From Nectonema munidae (lineage: Eukaryota; Nematomorpha; Nectonematoida; Nectonematidae): 64,000 nt of DNA. Within the stretch, counting starts at the first letter, position 1. Each line of letters begins with the position of its first letter. The DNA lies in NCBI GenBank assembly GCA_030549495.1, contig JAUIRK010000753.1:62001-126000 (forward strand), given 5' to 3'. Below are positions 1 to 11,409 of this stretch, one piece after another. The position numbers and the translations under genes were made by a program. The notes under the pieces are model-generated. The model ran no database searches, was not told where the DNA came from, and saw only the letters and a list, made by a program, of their open reading frames with translations.

Positions 1-1062
1 TTCATTTTTTAGGAAATCAATAAAACCTGTCAAAAAAATCGATAAACCTGTAAATCAATGTCAAATATATAAACATAAAAATAACTTCTACTTGCAGTAT
101 TTCTCTGGTAATTATTTTCTTAAAACCAACTTTACGTTTTTAATTCACTTAAAATATTTCATTCTACAGTAACTTATGTAACTCGATAGGACCTCCATTT
201 TTTTGGCTCGTAGTCTCTACGTCATATTATAATTTACAGTATGTAATTTTGCTATTCATTCTATGATGATCCTTTCTTGGTAGCTCTTTTTTCATTAGTA
301 ATTTATATTCTTTAATGTGTGTTCAAAAATTTTTTTATAATGATAAAATTACTTTTTTCCTCTCTCAAAGCATTCTGATTAAAGAATCTTCTTGATGATC
401 TTAGACTTTTTTATCAGTATCGTGTATTTTATTATCAGACCTGAATATTTGTCAACCAATGTCATTTCAAAGGTTTTTTTCTGATGAATCATTCGTGATG
501 TTCATTGTTCAATTAAAAAAAGTTGTCCACGTTCTTCATCTAAAAAATTATCTCTTTGACGCGAAAGGAAAAATATGGACAAATTCAATTTAAATTAAAA
601 ATATCTTGATAGTGACTAAATTCTCACATATTGGCATCTGTGCCATTTTTGATAACCCTGGCCTATCCAAAATTTTCATTTCCATCTTAGTTAAATGATA
701 ATTGTAATCCTAGATGATAAATTATAGATTTAAATATTTTTCATTTGTAAAAGAGGAACTTCTTTTTCACAGTAAAATCTTTTTTGAACCACCTAATATT
801 ATATAATTAAACCACTTCCTAGTTCATTAGAACATGGTAGATCTTCTATTTAGTCAAGATACATATTTTTTTAATTATTTGTTTTGATCACATGTTCTTT
901 TTTCAATTAGTTTTCAACTTGGTTCCTTCTCTCATACAAATTTTCAAAAGATTTTATAATACGTTTTATTTTTTTAAAATAAATATTTCATACTCAAGAT
1001 GATTAAAGTATTATATGCCAAAATATACAAAAAAAAAAGTATATTTTTTACAGAACTGTTTT
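1..1062. other. gene-free AT-rich DNA
   Basis: No supported gene or recognisable mobile element. All open frames are short and lack recognisable motifs. Confidence 0.5.
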
Positions 1063-1074
1063 TCAGGCATACAT

Positions 1075-2205
1075 TACTAATTCAATTGCCACTTCGAGAT
1101 ATTTTTTAACCGTATTATCCAAAATCCAGTACAGAAATAAAATAAGCATAGTCGATTTGGTATAAAACAGATATTTTATTTTTTTGAAAATATTTTTGAA
1201 GACAGTATCTATATATACCACAAATCTGATTGAAGCTTTCAGATACTTTAAAACCATAAATGCCAAACCTGAGTCCAAAAATGAAACCAACATCTTCCAT
1301 TTGGCATAAAAACAGATATTTTATTTCAATTTCAAAAATATTTCTGTAGACCGAGCAGGCAATTCATACAATCTTTCAAAACTCGGGGACGCTTAGACTT
1401 GCCCACCACAGAGAGAGGTAAACTTTCATGGCATTGTAAATTTGGGAGCTTAAAAACACTTCATCTTTGATTTGTGGGCATTGCAAATTTTTAGAATATC
1501 TTTACGACGTAAATCGAACATTTGATTGACACTTTCAGACATTACGTCTAAATGGAAGAAATGATTTCAGAAATAAAAATTATCATGGTCGAATTGGTAT
1601 AAAAAATATATTTTATATTAAATTAGAGAGAATATTTTGGGATATAGTTTTCAGACATAAACCGCAAATTTGATTGACACTAGCAGTAAAACCTCTAAAT
1701 GCGAAAACTGTGTTTAGGAATGAAACCAGCATGATCGATTTGCTAAAAAACAAATTTTAGAACTAAACCCAAATTTATGGACTATTGGTTTTTAAATTCC
1801 AATTTAAAAAAAGGGGCATGAGTATAAAAACATATATTTCATGTAAAATTTGAATCAATATTTTTGGAAACAAATTTTAGAACTAAACGCAAATTTGATT
1901 GATACTTATAGGTATTTTCAAATTCAAACTGCAAAAGTTGAGTCCATAAATGAAACTAGCATGGTTGATTTGGTATAAAAACCGATATTTAATTGTAAAA
2001 TTTGAATGAATGTTTTTGGTGACAATTTTTAGAAGTAAACCGCAAATTTGATGAACACTTATAGGTATTTTCAAATCCTAAATGTAAAAAATGAAAACAG
2101 CATGACCGATTTAGTATAAAAACATATATTTTATGTAAAATTTGAAGGTATATTTTATTAGATATATTTTTGATCAATAAAAATTTTGATTGACATTTTC
2201 TAAAA
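1075..2205. repeat. degenerate tandem array, unit roughly 150 bp
   Basis: The same sentence-like motif returns at irregular spacing: a segment close to 'tcgatttggtataaaaac', then 'atattttat', an A/T-rich spacer with 'aatatttttg', then 'aaaccgcaaatttgattgacactt' variants, then 'aatgaaaccagcatg', and back to the start. I count about six diverged copies, near 1147, 1304, 1588, 1735, 1960 and 2103, some incomplete. The short open frames here share peptides only because they sit on different copies. This is an old satellite-like array or a serial duplication. No coding function is supported. Confidence 0.6.
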
Positions 2206-4850
2206 AGTTGCCATGATTATTGAAAAAATTAAATATATAAAGTGTTATGCGTTCCAAACTGTATATAATTACAGATGTTCAAGGTAGTATATGATATAAA
2301 TCCTAAGTTATAAGGTTAAGTACAAATAATGCCAAAATTTTGCTGAAAAATTTTAATTTTTGATTTTGATTGACAGTTTTGGACATGAAAGGGTCATTCA
2401 ACTACCATGAAAATGGTTTCAAAAGATGCAGCTAGCGATTTTAGGAAAAGTCACAAAATTTGAAGGGATATGATTCAGCCAATTTTCTACAATTAATTTT
2501 TTAGTGAAGGGGGGGGGGGCAGCACTAATAGGGTTAAACCGTTTCTTTTATTGATTTTAATATTTAATAAGGTCGATGCGAAAGGGCTTATTATACCTGC
2601 ATTTTCTTTCGTAGCGCAAATTAGTGGATGAGTAATTGCAACGTGATAACAACAATATGATGAATCTGTTTGCTATGTCTTTCAAGAATTGTATGCTCCC
2701 TTTCCATAATTTGAGATGTGTATTGATCGATTTGAAAAAGGAGAGTATAAAAAAGATGTTTAATAATTTATATCATTCCACCTAATCTTCATGCATTTAT
2801 ATCACCATACTCTTATGCATAGAAAATACTTGGAAATCGTATTCACATCTCATTTACTTTACAAAGTCTCTATACTTGCTTCTGCTTTCCACACCTTGCT
2901 GACTTACGAGTCTATATCTCGCATCTAATGGATCAAATGTTACAGAATATGCAATAGCAACAGCCTAAAGCTACTACTGACTTTTGTTTTTGGAGGAATA
3001 AATCATTTTTTATCTTTCATTCCCTCATACTTTTTTATTTTTATTTTTTTATGCAAAATTTCCTTTTCTGTTGGATCTTTCTGTTTCTTTTCCTATAGAT
3101 TGTTTGGTATAATGTATGGGGTGCTTGTATTTCAAGGAAGTCTTTGTGTGTGTGTCAGTGAATGAGTGTACTTTTGTTGTGTCTGATCTCTTTGTTGTGT
3201 TTTTCTTAGTTCTTAAAGTGTGCACTAATGGCTGGACTTTATTTTTAACACGGAAAGGAAAATATGATGTGGAAAATGGTTGAGAAACAATCTCAAATAG
3301 TGTTATTTTTCTATTGCTATATCTCATCTTATTTGTTACCGAAAAATATTTTCCTTCTATATTTTACTGTCTGATATCCATTCAACAACGTGTTCTCACT
3401 TGGAATGAAATAAGTTTATTCTTAAACTTTTTTTATTTTTTATTTATACAATTGAAGATATGTAAAGCATACACTTGTGTGTTGATATGAGTAATTTTAT
3501 TGTTATTTGAAAATTCAATTTTAGTCAATTAGAAGGGGGTTTTGGCAACGAAGTCATATGCTAGGGTAAAGAAAAAATTCTAAGTATTAAACTTAATATT
3601 TCTATGCCAACCAAGAGGTAATTGAAACAACTCATTTTATGTAGTATATACTATATAATGTATAGCCAACAAAACAGCATTTTTCCTTCTTCATTGTAAA
3701 AAATATAAACAATGGTTTAAGAAGAGAATTAGGGGTACGTTGGAAAAGAGAAAGAGTTACAATTCTCACATGTGGTATGGAAAAAATGGAAAAGATTTTG
3801 CTGAAAATGAATTTTTTTGCTTGGCTAAACGCTATTTTTTTTTTAGCTAATTAGATCCAAGAGTTTTGGCCCGTCCATTTGAACAGTCAAAAATTATTCA
3901 AGAAATGTTCACAATAATTGGTTCGATTCGTGAAAACAAAATGATTTAAAAATTGTAATCCAATTATATCGATGAGTACTATATCTTTTAAAAAATATAA
4001 TAATATTGATTAACAAAAATTATGTTTCTATTCTTTTTTTGTCAAAGTGTTTGTAATTTAATGTTCCATGCTTTTTCGTAAAATTAAATGATACGGGCAC
4101 AATCAAATTAAAATTAATTCCGAAAGATTTCAATATTAATTTTCTACCATATCCTGATTATGAATTCGAAGGTATCAATCAAAGTGACCGAACTTGCCAA
4201 AACATTATTATAACTATTATAAACTTTTTTTTTACCTACTTTACGTTGAATTGATAAAAATGATCATTTATTATTATTCTTGTGCTTTTACCATTTTTGG
4301 ATATGTTACATTTTCGGATTTATATAAAGTCAACATTTTGCTTATAAACCAGATTTCATCCTGTTGCTATGAATAATTTTCAGGTGTGATCCCAATTTCT
4401 CTTGGATAAAAATGTCATTGATCAAAATTTCTACTTTTATGGAAATGGTATAAAATATTTAAAAATTATAATACATAAACTATAAGTATAAAGTCATATA
4501 AAATATTATTTATGGAATAACTACGATTGTAAATTTTCTTCCTTATGATTTTTGTTTGAAAATGATTCTTTCACAGTAACTTGTTTAACTCATAACGTGT
4601 AAACTAGTTTGCAAATCATATTGGTTCAATATTTTGATTAATTACCCATGGTTCAATATTTTGATTTTAAATTTTTGCCAAAAATTTTCGATTCTTAGAA
4701 ATAAACACTGAATCTTCTATTAAAGCCTATCATATGCTAATTTGATTGATTGAGAGGTGTTGACATAGCTAATAGACTATAAAAGGTCCGATAGCTGGCA
4801 AAAGCTTGAGGTTAATGATGAAGCGAGCTAGGTAAGGTGGATGGCGTCAA
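2206..4850. other. gene-free AT-rich DNA
   Basis: No gene supported. It contains an 11-base G run near 2509 and otherwise ordinary AT-rich sequence. A 92-codon minus-strand frame at 3049-3327 has no recognisable domain and a low-complexity Thr/Lys/Ser-rich composition. Confidence 0.45.
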
Positions 4851-7100
4851 AATAAAATAAAATAAAAAATTTATGAAATATTGAATAATGTATAAACAAG
4901 GAAGAGAAGTTTGAATTGTGGTTTAAGGGGAATTCAGTCTTAAAGTTCTTTCCACCAATTCGATTAGGCGGGATAAATTTTTTTTAAACTGAGGATTTAG
5001 TAAAGCTTCATATATAGACAACATAGAAAACCCATTTTCGATATGTTTTTGCGTAAAACAAATCTGAAAGATCTCTAGTTTTGGTGCAAGAAAACAGTAA
5101 ATGGTTGGGAGTTTCATTAAGGTTGCATCCAAAACGGCAAAGTTTATTTGGGGATTTTTTGATTTTATATAAAAAAGTTTTACAGTTAGAGTTGACAGTG
5201 AGCCACCTTAATATATTAGGGCGGAATGCATATATTTTCAATGCATTTTTTAGGGATGTCATGCTTAAAATTGGAAAATAGAGAGGGTATTTGCTGTTCA
5301 ACCAAATCTTTGACCAAAAATGACTGCTCCTTTTGTTTATAAATCTTTTCAATGGAGAAAGGGACAAGGCACTATTTTTAACTGGAAATAAAAGCGCTTG
5401 TTTTGCTATTCTATCGCAAAATTCGTTTCCTGTTATGCCCATATGGCCAGGACACCAAATAAATCGAATAAAGAAGTGTCTACTTAATTCAGAATATAAA
5501 TTTAAAATGGAAGCCACATAGTCTGAGTCAGAATATTTATTGCGTAGGGAGTTAATTACAGACAATGAGCCAGATATGACATAAACCAGAGAAAAGTGTA
5601 AAAATTCGTCAATTCAAGATGTTTAAAAGCTGCGCATTGGGCAAGAAAAGATGACGAAAAGAGTCCGATGTTGAAGGAATGAGATCAACATGGTTCGTTC
5701 TGAGAAGGATAATATAAAGCAAAAGCTGGCGCGCCTACAGTAGATAGATGATCATAAGAGCCATTAGTGAAAAAAAAATAAAGCTCTCGATGAATTGATT
5801 ATTTTCTGACACAATTTTTTAGCTTTCGGCTTGGATTGATTTATGCTAATCCTTATGTCAAGATTCGTTATCGCGGAGTTATAAATTCTACGAGAAGAAA
5901 TTATATTGTTGCTCACATCAAATTGAAATTCGGAATATTTAAGATAGAGACGATCAAAATGATCAATATTGGAATAAAATTTATCCGAATCTGTCAAAGT
6001 TCCATAAGTATAATATCGTTTATTTTTTGATATAAAAGATCATTTTTTTAAAATGGCCGATCTTTCAATGTAAAGTAAGGGGGAAGAAAAGATGACATGA
6101 GGGAAATTACTAGCTTAGGAGTGGAACTACAACATTTAAGAGACTGTCTTATGATAGTATAAAAAGGACACTAAAAGATTGCTGGTACTTCTTTTTTTGG
6201 AAAATTGTGCCCCCATGAAGCAACGCCGTATAAAAAAGAAGGAAGTATTACGTTAAGCAGGACGGTTTTAAAGAAAGTAAAATGTTTAGGCCATTTTTTG
6301 ACTTTTGAAGCATATAGTTTAATTTCCAACTGAGTTTAACATCAAAGATTACACCTAAGTACTTCACTGAAGACACAGGGCAAGGATTTACTGAGTCAAA
6401 ATAAAGCGAAGGTTCGATTGCTTTTACCAAAGTTTATAAGCGAACATTTACTGAAGTTTATTTTAAGGTTAAAGTAGTTTAGAGACATGATGGAATTTGA
6501 ATAGAAGATAATCAAGTTTCAGCAAATTCTCAGTGGGGTCTTTTCCTATTACCCCTATTATTAAGTCATCGGAGTAGCTTTGATAAAAATGCTTAGATTT
6601 GTTTGAAGCATTCAGTAGAGGATCGATTAGAATTATAAATAAAAGGTCGGATATGCACCCGCCCTGAGGAGTAGAGCCATTTAATACTTTCGCCTTAGAA
6701 GAACTGTCTCGAAGAAATACTATCCTGTTTTTCAGGTAAGATTCAACAAATTTAATTATATATATTATGCCATTTCAGCGGATTTGCGGTAGACGTATGC
6801 AAATTGACTGCTATCAATACATTGATAGGGGTAAATTATTGATAAAAATTGATAAACCCTATTGATAGCCTATAATTTTTTCACACAATTTTCCGATACA
6901 TGGGAGTAAAGATATAGGCCCTAGGTTTTCAATATTTCGGTTTATATCCTTCCTTTTGGGAATTAAGACAATTACGCCAAATTTGAAAACATGAGGGAAA
7001 TATCCTGTAGTGATTATAGCATTGAAAAAATTCTACTAAGTAAAAAGAAATATATTGAAGAGCTTTTGAGAATTCTAAAACTTATTTTATCGTAACCTGG
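4850..7100 (-). mobile_element. 5'-truncated LINE with reverse transcriptase and RNase H domains
   Basis: This is a decayed non-LTR retrotransposon read on the minus strand. The RT palm lies at about 6690-6480, where 'STPQGGCISDLLF' and the catalytic 'YSDD' can be read. It is followed by the thumb motif 'VKYLGVIFDVKLSW' (6430-6248). Next comes RNase H with 'WCPGHMGITGNEFCDRIA' and a C-terminal Cys/His cluster with 'CRFGCN' and 'ETPNHLLFSC' (frame 5565-5008). RNase H downstream of RT is typical of the I, R1, LOA and Outcast group of LINEs. No endonuclease domain is seen, so the copy is 5'-truncated. The domains lie in several frames, so it is inactive. An ATTTT-type repeat at 4848-4867 may be the 3' tail. 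Confidence 0.75.
5008..5565 (-). pseudogene. LINE RNase H and C-terminal zinc knuckle fragment
   Basis: The longest intact piece of the 4.85-7.1 kb LINE is 185 codons. The first third is the back half of an RNase H fold: 'IRFIWCPGHMGITGNEF' carries the conserved His and is followed by the Asp of 'CDRIAKQA'. The last third has the spaced Cys and His residues ('CRFGCNLNETPNHLLFSC') usual at the end of the polyprotein of RNase H-bearing LINEs. In the element, RNase H removes RNA from the RNA:DNA hybrid after target-primed reverse transcription. It is a fragment, with no independent gene function inferred. Confidence 0.75.
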
Positions 7101-8588
7101 GGAGGATTTCAAGAAAAAATGTTGGAAGCGATATAGAACTTCATTCTCCTACATCCTAAAATTTAACTTTTAGACCTTTTTGGATGTTCAGAAAAGAAAG
7201 CAGTAGGAATCTCGTAACTTTTTTGTGGGGAAAAAGTGTTCTAATATTTTCAAGAAGTGAAGTTTTGTGAAAGATAAATATTTGTTAATGTTTTTCCTTT
7301 CTTACATTTTTTAGTTTCTCAAATAAGACATTGTGAAAAACGCTAACGACCTATTCTTCAAATCATAATTTGAATTGATATAAATCTTCAAAGTTGAGTT
7401 AATTACTATTCATAAAAAGATTTGAACTGTCAAATATATAGTGTATGCTATAAATTGAACCTAAAATTTCTTTGTATCAGATCTCAATTTATAATAAAAA
7501 AAGATTACATTTAACTTGCGCATGTAACAAACATTCAGACGGTATTTCGCAATCTGCTGAATTCTAGATCGTGGACATCCTTATTTATCCAATTATGCAT
7601 AATTAATTCTTCTTTGGATCCAATACAAACAATAAAAAGTTAAAATAATTCAGACAATTTACAAATACTTTGAAAAATTGTCATTAAGAAGAAGAAGAAA
7701 ATTTATTGCTTGAACACAAAATTTTAATGCAAAAAAAAGAACAATTTTCATTTAATTCAAATATAAATTAAAGGTCAGGGCCGCCGTACAAATCTATATT
7801 TGATTAAACAAAAAAAAACATCAAACATTAAAGGTAAAGAATCACGAAAAATTGTAAAAGTTATTTAATATATAAAAAAATGTAAACAGATAGATAGATA
7901 GATATAAAACATGCATTGTTAAAGGAAAAGTAGCAAAAATACAAAAGTGGATATTACAACATTTTAATCAAATTCATAAATTGTGTTTATTATTAAAACT
8001 GCATAAAAGAATAGGAGCAGAACTGACAACACTCATACGTGCAAGTAGTATTATACTTATCAACAACTAATGTTTTGAGCTTTTTCTTGAAGACTTTATG
8101 ACTATCAGAGAAGGAAAGGAACTTTATAAAATTAACAATTTTAGAAATTCTGTAGGAAGGCGCGCTCTTTGATTTGAAAAAATTACATCTGGGAATGGAT
8201 AGTGAATTTGAGCTACGAAGATGGAAAGTGTGATCTTTGATTCGTTGAGTAAACCAAGGATGGAAAACTTCAGGTAACACATTGTTATAAAATTAAAAAA
8301 AAAAGTTCAAAGCATAAAACTTATAGAGATCTGTACATTTAAGAAGCCCGTTTTCATAAAATAACATGTTTGTATGAGATAAAGGAGGCTTATTAAACTA
8401 TTCTCAATAATTTTTTTTGTGACGTTATCAGCTTATTATCTAATCTATAACCATAATTCATGATACTATAAGTAAGGTGTTGAAGATATAAAGTTTTATA
8501 AAGAAGTAATTTAGTTTGACTAGGAAGTAAACTTCTACATTGTTTTATTTTTCCAATTATGCAATTTACTTTCGCTAATACATGTCGA

Positions 8589-9101
8589 TTATGATATTTC
8601 TAATTCAAGTTTTTGTCTATTAAGAAAGTTAAAATTATTTACGAATTCAAAATCATAACTAAATTTAATATTTGTATAAGAACTTTTAAAACAAATCATT
8701 TTACATTTATTTCTATTGACAGTTAAAGAGTTTGAATCGAACCAATTAAAAAAATTATCTATTTTTATCTTCAAAGAACAATCATCCAAAGAAAAGAGAA
8801 TTGAAACATCATCGGCATAGAGATAAATATTAAAACCGTCAACTTTATGTATATCATTAACATATACTAAAAAGAGTAAGAGGCCTATAATTGATCCTTG
8901 AGGTACCCAACAAGAAAGCAATTTCATATCAGAAAAAGATCCATTAACTTCTACAGTACAATATCTATTGGATAGGTAATCTTTTATCAAAGAGAGTGAA
9001 GAATCAGTTAGACCATAAAAAGAAAGTTTGTGAAGCAAAATTGAATCAAATGCCTTGGAAAGGTCTATAAAGAGCGCAGCAAGTGGTTTATTTGAATCCA
9101 A
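8589..9101 (-). pseudogene. LINE reverse transcriptase palm domain
   Basis: A frame of 170 codons carrying the RT core: the first catalytic Asp in 'AALFIDLSKAFDSI', the primer-grip-side 'VPQGSIIGLLLFLVYVND', and the catalytic 'YADD' in 'YLYADDVSILF'. All three catalytic Asp positions are retained. The frame ends before the thumb. It joins 9688-9221 upstream and 8280-7993 downstream as parts of one LINE. Confidence 0.8.
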
Positions 9102-10116
9102 ATTAAAAAAGAAATCATCTAAGAAAAGAGAATGTAGTAGTTCTGTGGAGTGTTTGGAGCGGAAGCCAAATTGCCTATTATAAAAGTACTGATTGATTTC
9201 AAAGTATTCATAGAGTTGTTTTAGAGTAATTTTTCAAAGATCTTGCCTACAATAGGTACTAATGAAATTGGACGATAGTTGTCCAAATTATTTTTATTTC
9301 CTTTCTTAAAAATTGGAACAATTTTAATGGCCTTAAAGACATATGAAAAAGAGGAGGAGGCAATACATGCATTGAAACCGATGATAAGTATTTGATAAAT
9401 GTGAGGAAAAATCAATTTAAATAAATTAAACGATAATCCAAATATATCTTTAGAATTGTTATTTGCAGTTGTTTTTATTACTTGAATTAAATCAAAGAAA
9501 TTAATATTATGAAAAGAGAATGACGTAACCACAGGATCAAGATACTCAACATAATTTTTAGATATTGCAGGAGCTTTACTTTTATTGAATTGATTGATAA
9601 ATGCATCAGCAATTTCCTTGTCATCCTTATTTGAGCTTTTGACTAGACTTAGCTGTAAAACATTATTATGATTTTTATTGCAAAACAAAGAATTCAGTTT
9701 TCTCCATGTATCACGGCATGAGATTTACAACATTTAAAGTACTGAGAAAAGTATCTATTTTTGAGAATTTTTATTAATGTTTTTATTTTACTACGATAGA
9801 ATATGTATTTCTTACGTAATTCAGAATTGGTATGTGCTCTTTTCAATCTCTGAAAGAGACTATCCCCAACCTGAATAGATTTTAACAAGCCAAAAGTCAT
9901 CCACGGATTGGTAAAGTACTTATATTTATTTCTGCGAAACGATACTTCAAAGGAACACTTACTGATAAAAGCAGATAAATAACCTAACAACTTAGAAAAG
10001 AGCAACTCAGGAGTAGAAAAAAAGGGCATAACGTATCATAAAAGTTGAAAGATTGGAGAATGCTGATGAACTTAATCTTGTCAAAAAAATTCCTAGTAAA
10101 AGTTTTGTAATTCAAT

Positions 10117-10767
10117 TCAATAGGTAGAGATACAAAAATAGGATAATGATCGGAGATTTCTGAGAGTAAAATAAAACTGCACTGATTTATTTACAATAAT
10201 GTTATCAATAAGGGTGGAAGCTTGTGGTCTTGTGCGCTTCGAGGTTGTGAACTTATATGAATAGGATGATAGAAGATGAAAAAAATTTTGTATTTGGGAC
10301 GAATTTTCATATCTAAAAAGATCGATGTTGAAGTCTCCTGCAATTATATGTTCAAAATCGCTAGTTAGAGAGTTTAAAAATAATTCCATATCATTTATGA
10401 ACATCTCAAATGAATTTTTTTCCATCGTTGGGGGTCGATAAAAATTATGGACAAGAATCTTCTTTTTTTTGTTCAAATGAAACTCAATTGAAAAAACTTC
10501 GAAAACGGATGAAGAAAACTCAAAAACTCCTATTCTAGAATGAAGGGATTTTAAAACAAAGAATCCTAGACCTGTATGAGAGGAGATACGACATGGTAAA
10601 GAAAAAAATCTATAATCAGAGAAGTCAAAAAAATTTATCATGGAACTAAGCAAAGTTTCTTGAATACAAATTAGTGAAATACAGTTATCATTAGCTTTGT
10701 TAATATTGTTAATTAATACGCACAAATCATCAAACTTTGAATTCAGAGATTGACAATTCAAACTCAT
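10117..10767 (-). pseudogene. LINE AP-endonuclease domain
   Basis: A frame of 216 codons matching the apurinic-like endonuclease of LINEs, which nicks the target site to prime reverse transcription. Visible motifs are 'SLNCQSLNSKFDDL' (Asn of motif I), 'LICIQETLL' (catalytic Glu), 'HNFYRPP', 'IIAGDFNIDL' (catalytic Asp/Asn pair) and 'TLIDNIIVN'. The terminal SDH motif is not visible in this frame, so the end is damaged or shifted. It belongs to the LINE at 7.7-10.8 kb. Confidence 0.75.
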
Positions 10768-10800
10768 TATAACAAAGGGGTCAAATAAATAATAATGTCA

Positions 10801-11400
10801 ATTTAAATAATAACAATTGCAGGTATTTCAGTTAAATCAAAAGAACACCGACGGTGCGAGATAAGAAACTCACATATTTAGGAACATGCATACATGTTTG
10901 TTTACTTTACACCTAAAATATGCATTCGTAGACACAGAATGGCGATTTATATACTATATTGGTTTATATGAGAAGTCAATATTTCGTTTCTCCATACATT
11001 TTTTAGTTTCTGAATATTATGCAATAAAACCTTTTGAAAAAGACCTAATCAATATTGGGGAGCCCTTCTGTTTTTACCGGACGTTCAAGAAATCCCTACT
11101 GCCAATAAATTAAAAAAATAAATATTAACTTTAAAATAATTTTATTACATAAATGTTTTTAAAAGAACTTAATAAAAAAATTATTTTTTGAACATTACAT
11201 TTTTTATAACAAAGCACGTACCTTCGTTAAGCTATTCTCGCATTATGGTTAAAGAGGGCGTGACTTTTTACACAAACTCTTTTCAAAATGTAAAAATAAT
11301 TAAACTGTTTGGTTATTTTGAAAGATTAGAGCATTTTTCATATTTTTTCCAATTATTTTTCAACTCTTAAGTGAAATATAAGTTTTTATATGCCATTTTT
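10801..11400. other. gene-free AT-rich DNA
   Basis: No gene supported. It is the flank between the 5' end of the LINE and the hAT remnant. The open frames have no recognisable motifs. Confidence 0.4.
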
Positions 11401-11409
11401 GGATTTTCC

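Larger units (their letters stand above)
7688..10800 (-). mobile_element. CR1/L2/Jockey-like LINE, 5'-truncated, with AATAAA and CTT-repeat tail
   Basis: A roughly 3.1-kb minus-strand LINE. The order of domains is an AP endonuclease (10767-10117), a linker (10029-9694), RT fingers with 'NYRPISLVPIVGKIFEKLL' (9688-9221), RT palm with 'FIDLSKAFDS', 'VPQGSIIGLLLF' and 'YLYADDVSILF' (9101-8589), and a thumb/C-terminal region (8280-7993). No RNase H is seen, which points to CR1/L2/Jockey-like clades. The 3' end reads AATAAA then a short CTT repeat at 7703-7690 on the minus strand. That microsatellite tail, instead of poly(A), is typical of CR1/L2-type LINEs. The coding region is broken by several frame changes. 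ORF1 is absent. Confidence 0.8.

Noticed and set aside
3049-3327. 92-codon minus-strand frame
   Set aside because: Thr/Lys/Ser-rich low-complexity translation, no domain, no splice context. AT-rich DNA yields such frames by chance.
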